Assembly: GCA_040772905.1 (NCBI GenBank)
Contig: JAXGXJ010000007.1
Coordinates: forward strand, 62,001 to 126,000
Length of the DNA stretch: 64,000 bases
Direction of reading: 5' to 3'
Source: JAXGXJ01 sp040772905
Lineage (GTDB): Bacteria > Actinomycetota > Thermoleophilia > RBG-16-64-13
Shown in pieces: positions 14,919 through 24,442 of this stretch (positions are counted from its first letter, which is position 1; each line of letters starts with the position of its first letter). Both the position numbers and the translations under genes were made by a program. The notes beneath the pieces are model-generated. The model made no database searches. It worked only from the letters and a program-made list of their open reading frames with translations, and was not told the DNA's origin.

Positions 14919-17414
14919 ATGACGACCGCGGATCCAGAAAGCCGGTCGCGCCCGGACGGCGTTGCTCAGGAGTCGCCCCCCCAGGGATTGACCGCCGCCG
15001 AGGTGAAGGCGCGTGTGGACGCAGGCCAGGTGAACGTGACGCCGCGGCCGGGGGGACGGACCACCTGGGACATCATCCGCGGGAACGTCTTCACCTGGTT
15101 CAACCTCATCCTGGGCGTGCTCTTCGTGGCCATGGTCTCCTTCGGCTCCTGGAAGGATGCGCTGTTCGGCAGCATCCTGGTCATCAACACGGTCATCGGC
15201 ATCGTGCAGGAGATGCGGGCCAAGATCGCACTCGACCGCCTGTCGCTGCTCACCACTCCGGCCGTGAGGGTCATTCGCGACGGGACCGTGCAGGAGTCAC
15301 CGGTGGCCGACGTCGTCCTTGACGACGTGCTGCAGGTGGCAGCGGGAGACCAGATCGTCGCCGACGGCGAGACTCTCTTTTCGCAGAGCCTGGAGGTGGA
15401 CGAGTCGCTGCTCACCGGCGAGTCGGTGCCCATCAGCAAAGAGCCGGGCGACAAGCTGCTCTCCGGCAGCTTCGTGGTGGCCGGGAGCGGGGTCTTCAGG
15501 ACGACGGCGGTGGGTGCCGACGCCTACGCGCAGCGCCTCATGGGAGAGGGCAAGCGTTATGTGCGGCTGCGTTCGGAACTGATGAACGGCATCAACGGCA
15601 TCCTCCGGGTCATCGGCCTGGGGATCATCCCGGTGGGGGCCCTGCTCATCTGGGCCCAGTTCCGCATGGACGCCACCGTGGAGCATGGGGTCACCAACAC
15701 CGTGGCGGCGCTGGTGGCCATGATCCCTCAGGGATTGGTGCTGCTCACCAGCATCGCCTTCGCGGTGTCGGCCATCACCTTGGCCCGGCGGAACGTGCTG
15801 ACGCGCGAGCTGCCTGCAGTGGAGGGATTGGCCCGAGTAGACGTGCTGTGCATCGACAAGACCGGCACCATCACCGAGCCGCAACCGGCCTTCGACCGTT
15901 TCGAGCCCTTGGCCGGCCGTAGCAACGGGGACACGATGACCCGCGACGCGGGCCTTGGTGGCTTCGGTAGCGATTCAGCCACCGAGAGCCCCGACGAGGA
16001 CGAGATCCTGCAGGCGCTGGCGGCCCGGGCCGCCCGCGCCTCGGCCAAGAACTCCACCATCGCCGCCATCTCTTCGTCTCTCACCCACGCGGACGGGTGG
16101 GAACTCGAGGACGCGGTCCCCTTCTCATCGGCACGCAAGTGGAGTGCGGCCCGCTTCGAGGGCCGCGGATCGTGGGTCCTGGGAGCCCCTGAGATCGTCG
16201 CCGGCGAGGCCGCCGAGATGGCCGCCGCGCGCTCGCGCGCGGCCGAGATCGCGGCCGAGGGCATGCGCGTGCTGCTCTTCTGCCGCAGCGACGAGCCGTT
16301 GCAGGACGATCGACTACCCGGCGGCATGTCGGCCTGCGGTCTGGTGATGCTCGCCGAACGAATCCGCCCCGACGCCCCCGAGACACTGGAGTATTTCCGC
16401 AGGCAAGGCGTGGAAATCAAAGTGATATCCGGCGACAACCCTGCCACGGTGGCCACCGTGGCCGCGAAAGCGGGCGTCTCAGGAGCCGACCGCGCCGTCG
16501 ACGCGCGCGAGCTGCCGGAAGGCGAGGAACTGGCCGACCTCATGGAGAGCACCACGGTCTTCGGTCGGGTGACCCCTGACCAGAAGCGCTCCATGGTGGA
16601 GGCTCTGCAGAGCCGCGGCCACACGGTGGCGATGACGGGCGACGGGGTCAACGATGTGCTCGCGCTCAAGAGAGCCGACATGGGCATCGCCATGGGCACA
16701 GGCACCGCCGCAGCCCAAGCCGTCTCGCAACTGGTGTTGGTCGACTCGCGTTTCTCCACGCTTCCGGGGGTCGTGGCCGAAGGCCGCCGGGTGACGGCCA
16801 ACATCGAGCGCGTGGCCGGTCTCTTCACCAACAAGAGCGTGTGGGCCGCGGCCCTGGCCTTGGCGGTGGCCCTGGTGGGCGTGCCCTACCTCATCCTTCC
16901 CCGTCACCTGACCATCATCGATGCCCTCACCATCGGCATCCCGGGCTTCTTCCTGGCACTGGCGCCCAACAGGCGCCGCTTCGTGCCTGGTTTCGTCTAC
17001 AGAGTGGCCCGCTTTGTCATCCCCACCGGGCTGCTGTCGGCGCTCACCATGTTCGCTTCTTATCTGGTGCTCCGTAGGGTCGGCGCGGGCGTGCTCGAAG
17101 CGCAGACCATGGAGACCGTCATCTTCTTCGTCATCGGCATACGGGTGATCACCGCCATCGAACGACCGGTCCGGGGCTGGCGCCTGGGCCTGGCCATCGC
17201 CATGGCCGTCTTGCTGGTGATCGTCTTCGCCATCCCCTTCGGGCGCGAGTTCTTCGCCCTCGACCTGCCTGGCTGGGCGGCTTTGGGGGTCACGGCGGCG
17301 TTCTGCGTGTTCGCGTGGTTCTTCGTGGGCTTGGGATGGAGGATCGGCGACCGGCTGCCATTCTGGAGGGAAGCGGTGGACCGGGCCAGGGCTCTGGAAC
17401 GCGCTGCGGACTGA
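14919..17414 (+). CDS. CtpE-like P-type cation ATPase
   Basis: 831-residue P-type ATPase. 'LLTGESVPISKEPG' actuator loop, DKTGT with D313, 'TGDGVNDVLALKRADMGIAMG' hinge. M4 has 'IPQGLVLLTSIAF' in place of PEGLP, and the C-terminal half has extra membrane segments, as in mycobacterial CtpE, a Ca2+ uptake ATPase. Begins 1 nt after the stop of the preceding Ca2+-type pump; pairing two different pumps in one operon suggests joint control of a divalent cation. Ion and direction are inferred from family resemblance only. Confidence 0.88.
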   Translation: MTTADPESRSRPDGVAQESPPQGLTAAEVKARVDAGQVNVTPRPGGRTTWDIIRGNVFTWFNLILGVLFVAMVSFGSWKDALFGSILVINTVIGIVQEMRAKIALDRLSLLTTPAVRVIRDGTVQESPVADVVLDDVLQVAAGDQIVADGETLFSQSLEVDESLLTGESVPISKEPGDKLLSGSFVVAGSGVFRTTAVGADAYAQRLMGEGKRYVRLRSELMNGINGILRVIGLGIIPVGALLIWAQFRMDATVEHGVTNTVAALVAMIPQGLVLLTSIAFAVSAITLARRNVLTRELPAVEGLARVDVLCIDKTGTITEPQPAFDRFEPLAGRSNGDTMTRDAGLGGFGSDSATESPDEDEILQALAARAARASAKNSTIAAISSSLTHADGWELEDAVPFSSARKWSAARFEGRGSWVLGAPEIVAGEAAEMAAARSRAAEIAAEGMRVLLFCRSDEPLQDDRLPGGMSACGLVMLAERIRPDAPETLEYFRRQGVEIKVISGDNPATVATVAAKAGVSGADRAVDARELPEGEELADLMESTTVFGRVTPDQKRSMVEALQSRGHTVAMTGDGVNDVLALKRADMGIAMGTGTAAAQAVSQLVLVDSRFSTLPGVVAEGRRVTANIERVAGLFTNKSVWAAALALAVALVGVPYLILPRHLTIIDALTIGIPGFFLALAPNRRRFVPGFVYRVARFVIPTGLLSALTMFASYLVLRRVGAGVLEAQTMETVIFFVIGIRVITAIERPVRGWRLGLAIAMAVLLVIVFAIPFGREFFALDLPGWAALGVTAAFCVFAWFFVGLGWRIGDRLPFWREAVDRARALERAAD

Positions 17415-17470
17415 GAGGAACGCGTTTGGCCCCCATGCGTCGGGGGGTATGCAGCATCCCAGCGCTGTTC

Positions 17471-17476
17471 TATCCT
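17471..17476 (+). promoter_or_regulatory. Possible -10 box of peptide transporter operon
   Basis: TATCCT about 50 nt upstream of the ATG at 17527; no convincing -35. Confidence 0.35.
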
Positions 17477-17526
17477 GTAGGAGACGTGGCGCTCAGGCCC
17501 ATCCAAGACCGAGCGAGGAGGAGACC

Positions 17527-19083
17527 ATGCCCACATCACGCAGGACCGCGCTGCTCCTCTGCATCCTGGTAGTGCTTCTCGTGCCCGGACTTCTGGGTTT
17601 GGGAGCCTGCGGCTCCGAAGCCGACGACGAAGGCAGCGCGGCCGATACCCTGGTCGTGGCCACAGAGGCCTTCACCATCCGCGACCCGGCATTCGCGAGC
17701 GGGCGGGCGGACATCCTCCTCAACCAACAAGTGTACGACTGGCTGGTGGAGATCGGTCCCCAGAACGAGCTTCTGCCCGGCCTGGCCACCGAATGGTCGT
17801 CGCCCGACGGCAAGGTCTGGACCTTCATCCTGCGTCCGGACGTGACCTTCTCCAACAGTGAAGACTTCACCGCCGATGACGTGGTCTACACCTTTGACAG
17901 ATTGCGCGACCCGGCCGTCGGCTCACCCGGCAAGGATATCTACGCAAATGTGGAGAGCGTCCGCGCCGTGGACGAGGGCACTGTGGAATTCACGCTGCAG
18001 GAGCCCAACCCCGAGTTCCCCAGCGACGTGGCCGACTATCACGCCGCCATCCTCTCCCGCGGTGTGGCCGACCCCGCTGATGAGTGGGTGGGCACCGGAG
18101 CCTTCAAGATCGTGAGTTACTCGGCGGAAGACCGTGCCGTCCTCGACAAGAACCCCTACTACTGGCGAGAAGACGGCTCTGGGGAGACCCTGCCTCATCT
18201 GGAGGGACTACAGCTCATAGTCTCCCCCGACCTGGCCGGACAAGTGCAGGCTCTGCGCGGAGGCCAAGTGCAGTTCGTAGCCGGACTGACGGCTGAACTC
18301 GTGGATGCGATCAAGGGCGATGAGAACCTGCGCGTGATCACAGGTCCTGCCAGCGCCTTCCACTATGTGATCCATATGCGCTCGGACGAAGGTCGGCCCA
18401 CGGCCGACGAGCGCGTGCGCCGGGCGTTGCGCCTGGGGACCGACCACCAGGGTCTCATCGACCAAGTGCGGCCGGGGTTGGCCGTGGTGGGTAACGGCAC
18501 GCCCGTGGGCCCTGCGTACGGCGACTACTATCTGGACGAACCACCGGCCTACGATCCTGAAGAGGCCCAGAGACTTCTGGCCGAAGCCGGCCACGCTGAC
18601 GGACTGGCCATCACTCTCTACGCCCAACAGGCTCTTGAGGTCCCCGCCATCGCGACGGTGTGGCAGCAGCAGATGCGGGCCATAGGGGTCACCGTGGACA
18701 TCCAGACTGTGCCGCCAGATGTGTACTACAGCGAAGGCGACGCCAACTGGCTCACTGTGGATTTCGGCATTACCGAGTGGGGGGCGCGCGCCACGCCCAA
18801 CGCCTACTTCAACGCCGCCTACGTCACTGACGCCGCCTACAACGAGTCCCATTGGAGTGACAGCGAGTTCGACTCCTTGGTGGCCCGGATCAACAGCGAG
18901 TTGGACCGGGACACGCGCGCCGACCTGTACCGGCAGGCGCAACGCATCCTGAGGGAACGTGGACCGGTGATCGTCCCCTTCTTCCAGACCGCGGTGGCCG
19001 GAGCCAGTGTGGCTCTGGAGGGAGTCGAACTGGCGCCCGACTGGTCGCGCACGTCGTTCATCACCGCCCGACTCGTGAGGTGA
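17527..19083 (+). CDS. Peptide ABC transporter substrate-binding lipoprotein (SBP_bac_5)
   Basis: 518 residues, exported and lipid-anchored: hydrophobic signal and 'GLGAC' lipobox (~residue 28). The mature part is a family-5 (DppA/OppA) binding protein: 'LNQQVYDWLVEIG', 'LATEWSSPDGKVWTFILR', 'TADDVVYTFDRLRDP', and the C-terminal 'VARINSELDRDTR..LYRQAQRIL'. It captures peptides or similar solutes. Start at ATG 17527 with a very strong AGGAGGAG just upstream. It heads an operon of four more genes; its last codons overlap the next gene by 4 nt. Confidence 0.92.
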   Translation: MPTSRRTALLLCILVVLLVPGLLGLGACGSEADDEGSAADTLVVATEAFTIRDPAFASGRADILLNQQVYDWLVEIGPQNELLPGLATEWSSPDGKVWTFILRPDVTFSNSEDFTADDVVYTFDRLRDPAVGSPGKDIYANVESVRAVDEGTVEFTLQEPNPEFPSDVADYHAAILSRGVADPADEWVGTGAFKIVSYSAEDRAVLDKNPYYWREDGSGETLPHLEGLQLIVSPDLAGQVQALRGGQVQFVAGLTAELVDAIKGDENLRVITGPASAFHYVIHMRSDEGRPTADERVRRALRLGTDHQGLIDQVRPGLAVVGNGTPVGPAYGDYYLDEPPAYDPEEAQRLLAEAGHADGLAITLYAQQALEVPAIATVWQQQMRAIGVTVDIQTVPPDVYYSEGDANWLTVDFGITEWGARATPNAYFNAAYVTDAAYNESHWSDSEFDSLVARINSELDRDTRADLYRQAQRILRERGPVIVPFFQTAVAGASVALEGVELAPDWSRTSFITARLVR

Positions 19084-19970
19084 CCGCGAGTCCGCAGCCG
19101 CAGAGCGCCCGGGCCCGCCCGCCCAGGCGGGCGGGCCTCTACTGGCGCCGGTTGCGCCGCCAACCTGTGGCTCTGGTCGGGGCCGTCATCTTCGTCCTGT
19201 TCGTCCTCGTGGCTGCGTTCGGGCCCTTGGCGGCCCCGTACGACCACACCGCCCAGGATGCTCAACAGAGGCTGCAACCGCCCAGTCTTGCTCATCCCAT
19301 GGGCACCGACAACTTCGGCCGCGACGTTTTCAGCCGGGTGCTGGTGGGCGCTCGAGAGGTCTTCTTGCTGGGCGGAGCAGGCACGCTGTTCGCGGCTATG
19401 CTCGGCACTTCGCTGGGCCTGCTGGCCGGATACGTGGGACGCATCTGGGATGAGGCCATCATGCGTGTACTCGACGTGCTTCTGGCCTTTCCCGCCCTGC
19501 TCTTGGCCATGGTCCTGCTCGCCACCGCGGGCCCGTCGGCACTGAATCTCATTCTGGTCATCACCGTCCTCTACCTGCCCATGTTCGCCCGCATTGCCCG
19601 TAGCATGGTGCTCGACCTGCGTTCGCGAGAGTACGTGGAGGCGGCACGGTTGCGCGGAGAGACACGTCGCTACCTGCTCTTCCGCGAGATGCTGCCCAAC
19701 GCCGTCCCGCCCCTCTTGGTGGAGACTTCGGTGCGCTTCGCCTACTCCATCTTCCTGGTGGCCTCCCTCGGCTTCCTGGGGCTGGGGGTACAGCCCCCTT
19801 CGCCCGATTGGGGAAGGCAGGTGAACGAGGCCCGGACCTTCTTTGACAGCGCCCCCTGGATGCTGCTCTTCCCGGCCGGGGCCATCTCGCTGCTGGTCAT
19901 CGCCACCAGCCTCATGGCCGACGGCCTGCGCCATGTGTTCAGCCCTCCGGGCACAGACGGGAGCCGCTGA
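19080..19970 (+). CDS. Peptide ABC transporter permease (DppC/OppC type)
   Basis: 296-residue inner-membrane permease of a peptide/nickel ABC importer. Basic N-terminus, first membrane segment at ~25-45, 'HPMGTDNFGRDVFSRVLVGARE' typical of DppC, and the EAA loop 'EYVEAARLRGETRRYLLFREMLPN'. Starts with GTG overlapping the TGA of the binding-protein gene (GTGA). The ATPase gene starts 1 nt after its stop. Confidence 0.92.
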   Translation: MTASPQPQSARARPPRRAGLYWRRLRRQPVALVGAVIFVLFVLVAAFGPLAAPYDHTAQDAQQRLQPPSLAHPMGTDNFGRDVFSRVLVGAREVFLLGGAGTLFAAMLGTSLGLLAGYVGRIWDEAIMRVLDVLLAFPALLLAMVLLATAGPSALNLILVITVLYLPMFARIARSMVLDLRSREYVEAARLRGETRRYLLFREMLPNAVPPLLVETSVRFAYSIFLVASLGFLGLGVQPPSPDWGRQVNEARTFFDSAPWMLLFPAGAISLLVIATSLMADGLRHVFSPPGTDGSR

Positions 19971-19971
19971 C

Positions 19972-22212
19972 GTGGCCGGCGCACCGATCGTCGACATCGC
20001 CGGCCTCTCGGTGCAGTACCGCACGGAGGGTGGCGACCTTCACGCCGTCCGCTCGGTGTCACTCACCATCGATCGCGGCCAGACCCTGGGGCTGGTAGGC
20101 GAATCGGGTTCGGGCAAGAGCACCCTCGCGCTGGGAGCGATCGGCTACCTGCCCGCCAACGGAAGGATCTCAAAGGGGACGGTCCACATCGCCGGAGAGG
20201 AGGTGAGCGCGCTCGACCGCGGCAGGCTGCGCCGCCTGTGGGGCTCGCAGATCGGTCTGGTGAGCCAAAATCCTGCCGGGGCGCTCAATCCCAGCCTCAC
20301 CGTAGGCCGGCAGCTCGATGAGATGGGACGGCGCCACTTGAACCTCACCCGTTCAGAGGCGAGAGAGGTCACCATCGACATGCTACGCCGCGTGCAGATA
20401 TCCCAACCGGAGGCGGTGGCGGCCCGCTATCCGCATCAGCTCTCGGGCGGCATGCTGCAACGGAGTGCCATCGCCATGGCACTCATGACGCACCCAGCCT
20501 TCCTCATACTCGATGAGCCCACCACCGCCCTCGATGTCACCACCCAAGCCGTGGTGCTCGATATGCTGGCCGCGCTCAAGGCCGATTTCGACAGCGCCAT
20601 CCTCTACATCACACACAACTTGGGTGTGGTCGCGCGCGTCTGCGACCGGGTGGCGGTCATGTATGCCGGGGAGGTGGTCGAAGAGGGCCCGGTTGCGGAC
20701 ATCTACGTGCGACCACTGCACCCCTACACGATCAACCTACTGAACTGCGTGCCGATCTTGGAACGACCGGCTGCGCGGGCGGATGAGGGCGGGGCGCCGC
20801 CACCGGAGGCGGCTTCGCGGACGAGGAGGCTCGCGACAATCCCCGGGTCTCTGCCCAAGCTCGGCCTTCTACCCCCGGGGTGCGTGTTCGCCCCGCGCTG
20901 TCCTTTAGCAGTCGACGAGTGCGAGACCGAGCCTACTGAGTATGCGGTGGTGGAAGACGGTCGACGGACCGCCTGCCGGCGATGGAGAGAACTGCTCACC
21001 GACGAGGGCCGCGCCGCCGCGCTGCACGGCGAGGAGGTACGTGCGCCGGACGAAGCGCCCGCCACCGCAGCCGCGCGGCGGGAAGACGCCGCGCGACGCC
21101 AGGCCGGCCCTGCGAAGAAGCCGCCGGAGCCTGCGGGCGAGCCCCTGCTGTGGGTGCAGGAAGCGACGAAGAGGTTCGACACGGGTCGCGGCCGACCAGG
21201 CACGAAAGCGGTGGACGGGGTCACTCTCAGCGTGGACCCTGTGCGGACCTACGGGCTGGTAGGAGAGAGCGGGAGCGGCAAGACCACTCTCGCCCGCATC
21301 GTGGCCGGTCTCACACCGGCGGGCGAGGGACGCCTGCTTCTGGATGGCCGAGGGCTCGAGCCCGACGCAGCCTCACGGTCCCGCTCGGCACTGCGACGCA
21401 TGCAGATGGTGTTCCAAAGCCCAGAGGCGTCGCTCAATCCCCGCCGCACAGTGGCAGAGGCTCTGGAACGTCCCCTACGCGTCCTCGCAGGTCTCGACCG
21501 ACGAGCGGCAAGGACGCGTGCGCTGGCTCTGCTCGATGCAGTGCGACTCCCGGCATCTTATCTGAACCGGTATCCGGGCGAACTCAGCGGGGGTGAGAAG
21601 CAGCGCGTGGCCATCGCGCGGGCGTTCGCCGCTGGGCCTGACCTGGTGATCTGCGACGAACCTCTGTCTTCACTGGACGCGTCCGTGCAGGGAGCGCTCA
21701 TGAACCTCCTGGTCGACCTCCAGGACCAGGAGGGCACGTCCTACCTCTTCATATCCCACGACCTGGCCGCCGTGCAGCATCTGTCGCACTTCATCGGCGT
21801 CATGTATCTGGGGCGCATAGTGGAGCAGGGCAGGGCGGACAAGGTCCTCGCCCCTCCCTATCACCCCTATACGGAGGCTCTGGTATCGGCGGTGCCGGTC
21901 CCCGACCCGTCGGCCTGCGCTCATCGGGTGCCTCTGCGCACGGATGTTGGGGGCGGCAGCCCGGTCCTCAGCGGATGCCGGTTCCACGCGCGTTGCCCGC
22001 GGTCCCTGGGCGAGCTGTGCGTGCGGGAGGAACCACCATGGCGCCTGGACGACGGGGGGGTCGTGCCGGCGGGGGCGCCCGCCGCCGACGCCGTCGCGGC
22101 GGGCGCCCCACACGCCGTGCGCTGCCACATCGCGCTGGGCGAGTTGGCTGCGCTCCAGGAAGAGACAGAACGGACCAGGGCGGACAGTCGATGTGCGGGA
22201 GACGCCCCATGA
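19972..22212 (+). CDS. Fused double ABC ATPase (DppD-DppF type)
   Basis: 746 residues: the two ATPases of a peptide importer in one chain. Unit 1: Walker A GESGSGKST, signature LSGGMLQR, Walker B 'LILDEPTTALD', ending in the oligopeptide-type Cys tail 'PGCVFAPRCPLAVDEC'. A ~60-residue Ala/Arg-rich linker follows. Unit 2: GESGSGKTT, LSGGEKQR, 'VICDEPLSSLD', tail 'GCRFHARCPRSLGELC'. Both Cys tails suggest Fe-S or metal binding as in DppD/DppF relatives. Start at GTG 19972, right after the permease stop (19970); the frame extends upstream inside the permease gene but is not coding there. It overlaps the next gene (ATGA). Confidence 0.92.
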   Translation: MAGAPIVDIAGLSVQYRTEGGDLHAVRSVSLTIDRGQTLGLVGESGSGKSTLALGAIGYLPANGRISKGTVHIAGEEVSALDRGRLRRLWGSQIGLVSQNPAGALNPSLTVGRQLDEMGRRHLNLTRSEAREVTIDMLRRVQISQPEAVAARYPHQLSGGMLQRSAIAMALMTHPAFLILDEPTTALDVTTQAVVLDMLAALKADFDSAILYITHNLGVVARVCDRVAVMYAGEVVEEGPVADIYVRPLHPYTINLLNCVPILERPAARADEGGAPPPEAASRTRRLATIPGSLPKLGLLPPGCVFAPRCPLAVDECETEPTEYAVVEDGRRTACRRWRELLTDEGRAAALHGEEVRAPDEAPATAAARREDAARRQAGPAKKPPEPAGEPLLWVQEATKRFDTGRGRPGTKAVDGVTLSVDPVRTYGLVGESGSGKTTLARIVAGLTPAGEGRLLLDGRGLEPDAASRSRSALRRMQMVFQSPEASLNPRRTVAEALERPLRVLAGLDRRAARTRALALLDAVRLPASYLNRYPGELSGGEKQRVAIARAFAAGPDLVICDEPLSSLDASVQGALMNLLVDLQDQEGTSYLFISHDLAAVQHLSHFIGVMYLGRIVEQGRADKVLAPPYHPYTEALVSAVPVPDPSACAHRVPLRTDVGGGSPVLSGCRFHARCPRSLGELCVREEPPWRLDDGGVVPAGAPAADAVAAGAPHAVRCHIALGELAALQEETERTRADSRCAGDAP

Positions 22213-23153
22213 GACGTTTCGTCTTCCGCCGCCTCGGCTTCGTCATCCTCACCGTCCTCCTCTCCAGCGTGGTGGTGTTCGCCGCCACTCACGTGCTGCC
22301 CGGTGACGTGGCCACCATGGTGTTGGGGCGCGAGGCTTCCGAACAGGCCAAGGACAAGCTGCGCCAGGATCTAGGGCTCGATCGTCCTCTGGTGGTGCAG
22401 TATGGAGACTGGCTGGGCGATTTGGTGCGCGGTGACTGGGGCACTTCCCTCAGCACCGGCGAACAGGTGCGTGACATCACACTGGAACGGCTGCGCAACT
22501 CCGTCATGCTCGCGCTCGTAGCCTTTCTGTTCTACGTTCCGCTCGGCATCCTGCTGGGGGTGATAGCCGCCTGGCGGCGGAACTCCTCGTTGGACCAAGT
22601 CATCTCCGCCGGCTCACTGGCCTTCATCGGCCTGCCCGAGTTCGTGACGGCGGTGCTGCTCATCGCCTTGTTCTCGCGAGTCCTGGGTTGGTTCCCGGCC
22701 TCGTCGTCCATCCCTCCCGACTCCGGTTTCGTCCGTGCCTTCCCCAGCCTGGTGCTCCCTGCCCTGACGGTGTCGCTCACCAACCTAGCCTACGTCGTCC
22801 GCATGACCCGAGCCAGCACCGCCGAGACCCTACAGACCGACTACGTGCGCACAGCCCGGCTGAAGGGCCTCGCGCCCGCAAGCCTCCTCTTCACCCACGT
22901 ACTGAGGAACTCGTTGCTGCCCACGGTCACCGTGGTCGCGGCCGGAGTGGGTTGGTTGATCGGAGGACTGATAGTCACGGAGTCGGTGTTCGGTTATCCG
23001 GGACTGGGCCGCCTGGTCCTTTTCGCCATCCAGCGCCGCGACGTGCCTCTCATCCAGTCCACCACCATGATCATCGTCATGGTCTTCGCCGTCGCCAACC
23101 TACTCGCCGACATCATCTACACCCTGCTCAACCCGCGCATTCGCTACCGATGA
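22209..23153 (+). CDS. Peptide ABC transporter permease (DppB/OppB type)
   Basis: 314-residue membrane permease. 'MRRFVFRRLGFVILTVLLSSVVVFAATHVLPGD' N-terminus is standard DppB; then 'LGLDRPLVVQYGDWLGDLVRGDWG' and EAA loop 'DYVRTARLKGLAPASLLFTHVLRNSLLP'. ATG overlaps the ATPase TGA (ATGA), and its own TGA overlaps the ATG of the next gene. Position after C and the ATPases is odd: B normally precedes C. Confidence 0.92.
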   Translation: MRRFVFRRLGFVILTVLLSSVVVFAATHVLPGDVATMVLGREASEQAKDKLRQDLGLDRPLVVQYGDWLGDLVRGDWGTSLSTGEQVRDITLERLRNSVMLALVAFLFYVPLGILLGVIAAWRRNSSLDQVISAGSLAFIGLPEFVTAVLLIALFSRVLGWFPASSSIPPDSGFVRAFPSLVLPALTVSLTNLAYVVRMTRASTAETLQTDYVRTARLKGLAPASLLFTHVLRNSLLPTVTVVAAGVGWLIGGLIVTESVFGYPGLGRLVLFAIQRRDVPLIQSTTMIIVMVFAVANLLADIIYTLLNPRIRYR

Positions 23154-24442
23154 ACCCGTCTGCCTCGCGCACTCCAGTCGGCATCCAGCGAATCTACATC
23201 TCGCTGAGCGCGCTGTTCGTGGCGGCCGCCTCCGTCATCTGGGGCGTCAACACCCTCTTCCTCCTGGACGCCGGGCTCGACATCTTCCAAGTGATGCTGG
23301 TGAACGCCACTTTCAGCGCCGGCCAGATCGTCTTCGAGATCCCCACGGGCGTCGTAGCCGACACTGTGGGACGTCGTGCGTCGTTCCTCTTGGGGATCGG
23401 CTCTCTTGCTGTGGCCACGCTCATCTACGTGGGCTCGTCTGTCTGGCACTTGGGCCTGGCCGGCTTCATCCTGGCCTCGGTGCTGCTGGGGTTCGGCTTC
23501 ACCTGCCAGACGGGCGCCGTGGACGCCTGGATGGTGGATGCGCTCGACGCAAGTGGGCACACGGGCAGCAAGGACCACGTGTTCGCACGCACCGGCATCT
23601 TCGTGAACATCTCCATGCTCTTCGGCACGCTGGCCGGTGGGCTCCTGGGACAGATCAGCCTGGCCGTGCCCTACCTGGTACGCACCGGCCTGCTGGTAGT
23701 GGCGTTCTTCGTGACGCTGGTCTTCATGCGCGACATCGGCTTCCAACCAAGGCCGTTCCACATCTCCCGCCTTGGCGGCGAGAGCCGCGCCATCTTCGCA
23801 GCCGGCGTCGCTCACGGTTGGCGGCATCCCGTGATTCGACCCCTGCTCTTCACGTCACTGTTGAACGGCCTTCTCCTCTGGTACTTCTTCTACGCCTCCC
23901 AGCCGTATGCACTCGAGCTACTGGGACGCGAGGGTCTGGTGTGGGTGGCAGGTGCGATCACCGCCCTTTTCGCCGTCTCGGGGATCGGCGGGAACGCGGT
24001 GGTGGACAGGATCTCGAAGAGCGCATGGGGAGCCAGTCCGGCCAGGGTCCTTCTGTGGGCTTCTCTGGGCACCTCGTTGAGTGCAGTGGGTGTGGGCGTG
24101 GTGGGCTTGGTGTCAAGTGGCCCGCACCCAGCTGCGTTCGTCCTCTTCGTCGTACTGCTGGGGGTGTACGGGTTCCTGGACGGGATCATACGGCCGGTGC
24201 GGCAAGCCTACCTCAACGAGCATATCCCTTCCGCCCAGCGTGCCACCGTCCTCTCCTTCGACTCGTTCTTCGCCGACATCGGGGCGGTGGGAGGACAGCT
24301 GGGTCTGGGCTATCTGGCCCAGAACGTCTCCAAAGCGGCAGCCTATGCCGTGGGTGGGCTCATACACCTGCTCACGGTGCCTCTGTACGGGCGCACGGGA
24401 ACAGCTTCGGCGCCCAGATCTACAGAAGGTTCTCGGGATTGA
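23150..24442 (+). CDS. MFS transporter, last gene of the peptide operon
   Basis: 430 residues with ~12 membrane segments. 'FEIPTGVVADTVGRR' is the MFS loop 2-3 motif; the general architecture is that of drug/unknown-substrate MFS proteins (Bcr/tetracycline-like N-half). ATG at 23150 overlaps the permease stop by 4 nt, so it is translationally coupled to a peptide importer, which is unusual. It may export a product of the imported peptides or a toxic analogue (inference). Its last 23 bases overlap the tail of the convergent aminopeptidase gene. Confidence 0.85.
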   Translation: MNPSASRTPVGIQRIYISLSALFVAAASVIWGVNTLFLLDAGLDIFQVMLVNATFSAGQIVFEIPTGVVADTVGRRASFLLGIGSLAVATLIYVGSSVWHLGLAGFILASVLLGFGFTCQTGAVDAWMVDALDASGHTGSKDHVFARTGIFVNISMLFGTLAGGLLGQISLAVPYLVRTGLLVVAFFVTLVFMRDIGFQPRPFHISRLGGESRAIFAAGVAHGWRHPVIRPLLFTSLLNGLLLWYFFYASQPYALELLGREGLVWVAGAITALFAVSGIGGNAVVDRISKSAWGASPARVLLWASLGTSLSAVGVGVVGLVSSGPHPAAFVLFVVLLGVYGFLDGIIRPVRQAYLNEHIPSAQRATVLSFDSFFADIGAVGGQLGLGYLAQNVSKAAAYAVGGLIHLLTVPLYGRTGTASAPRSTEGSRD

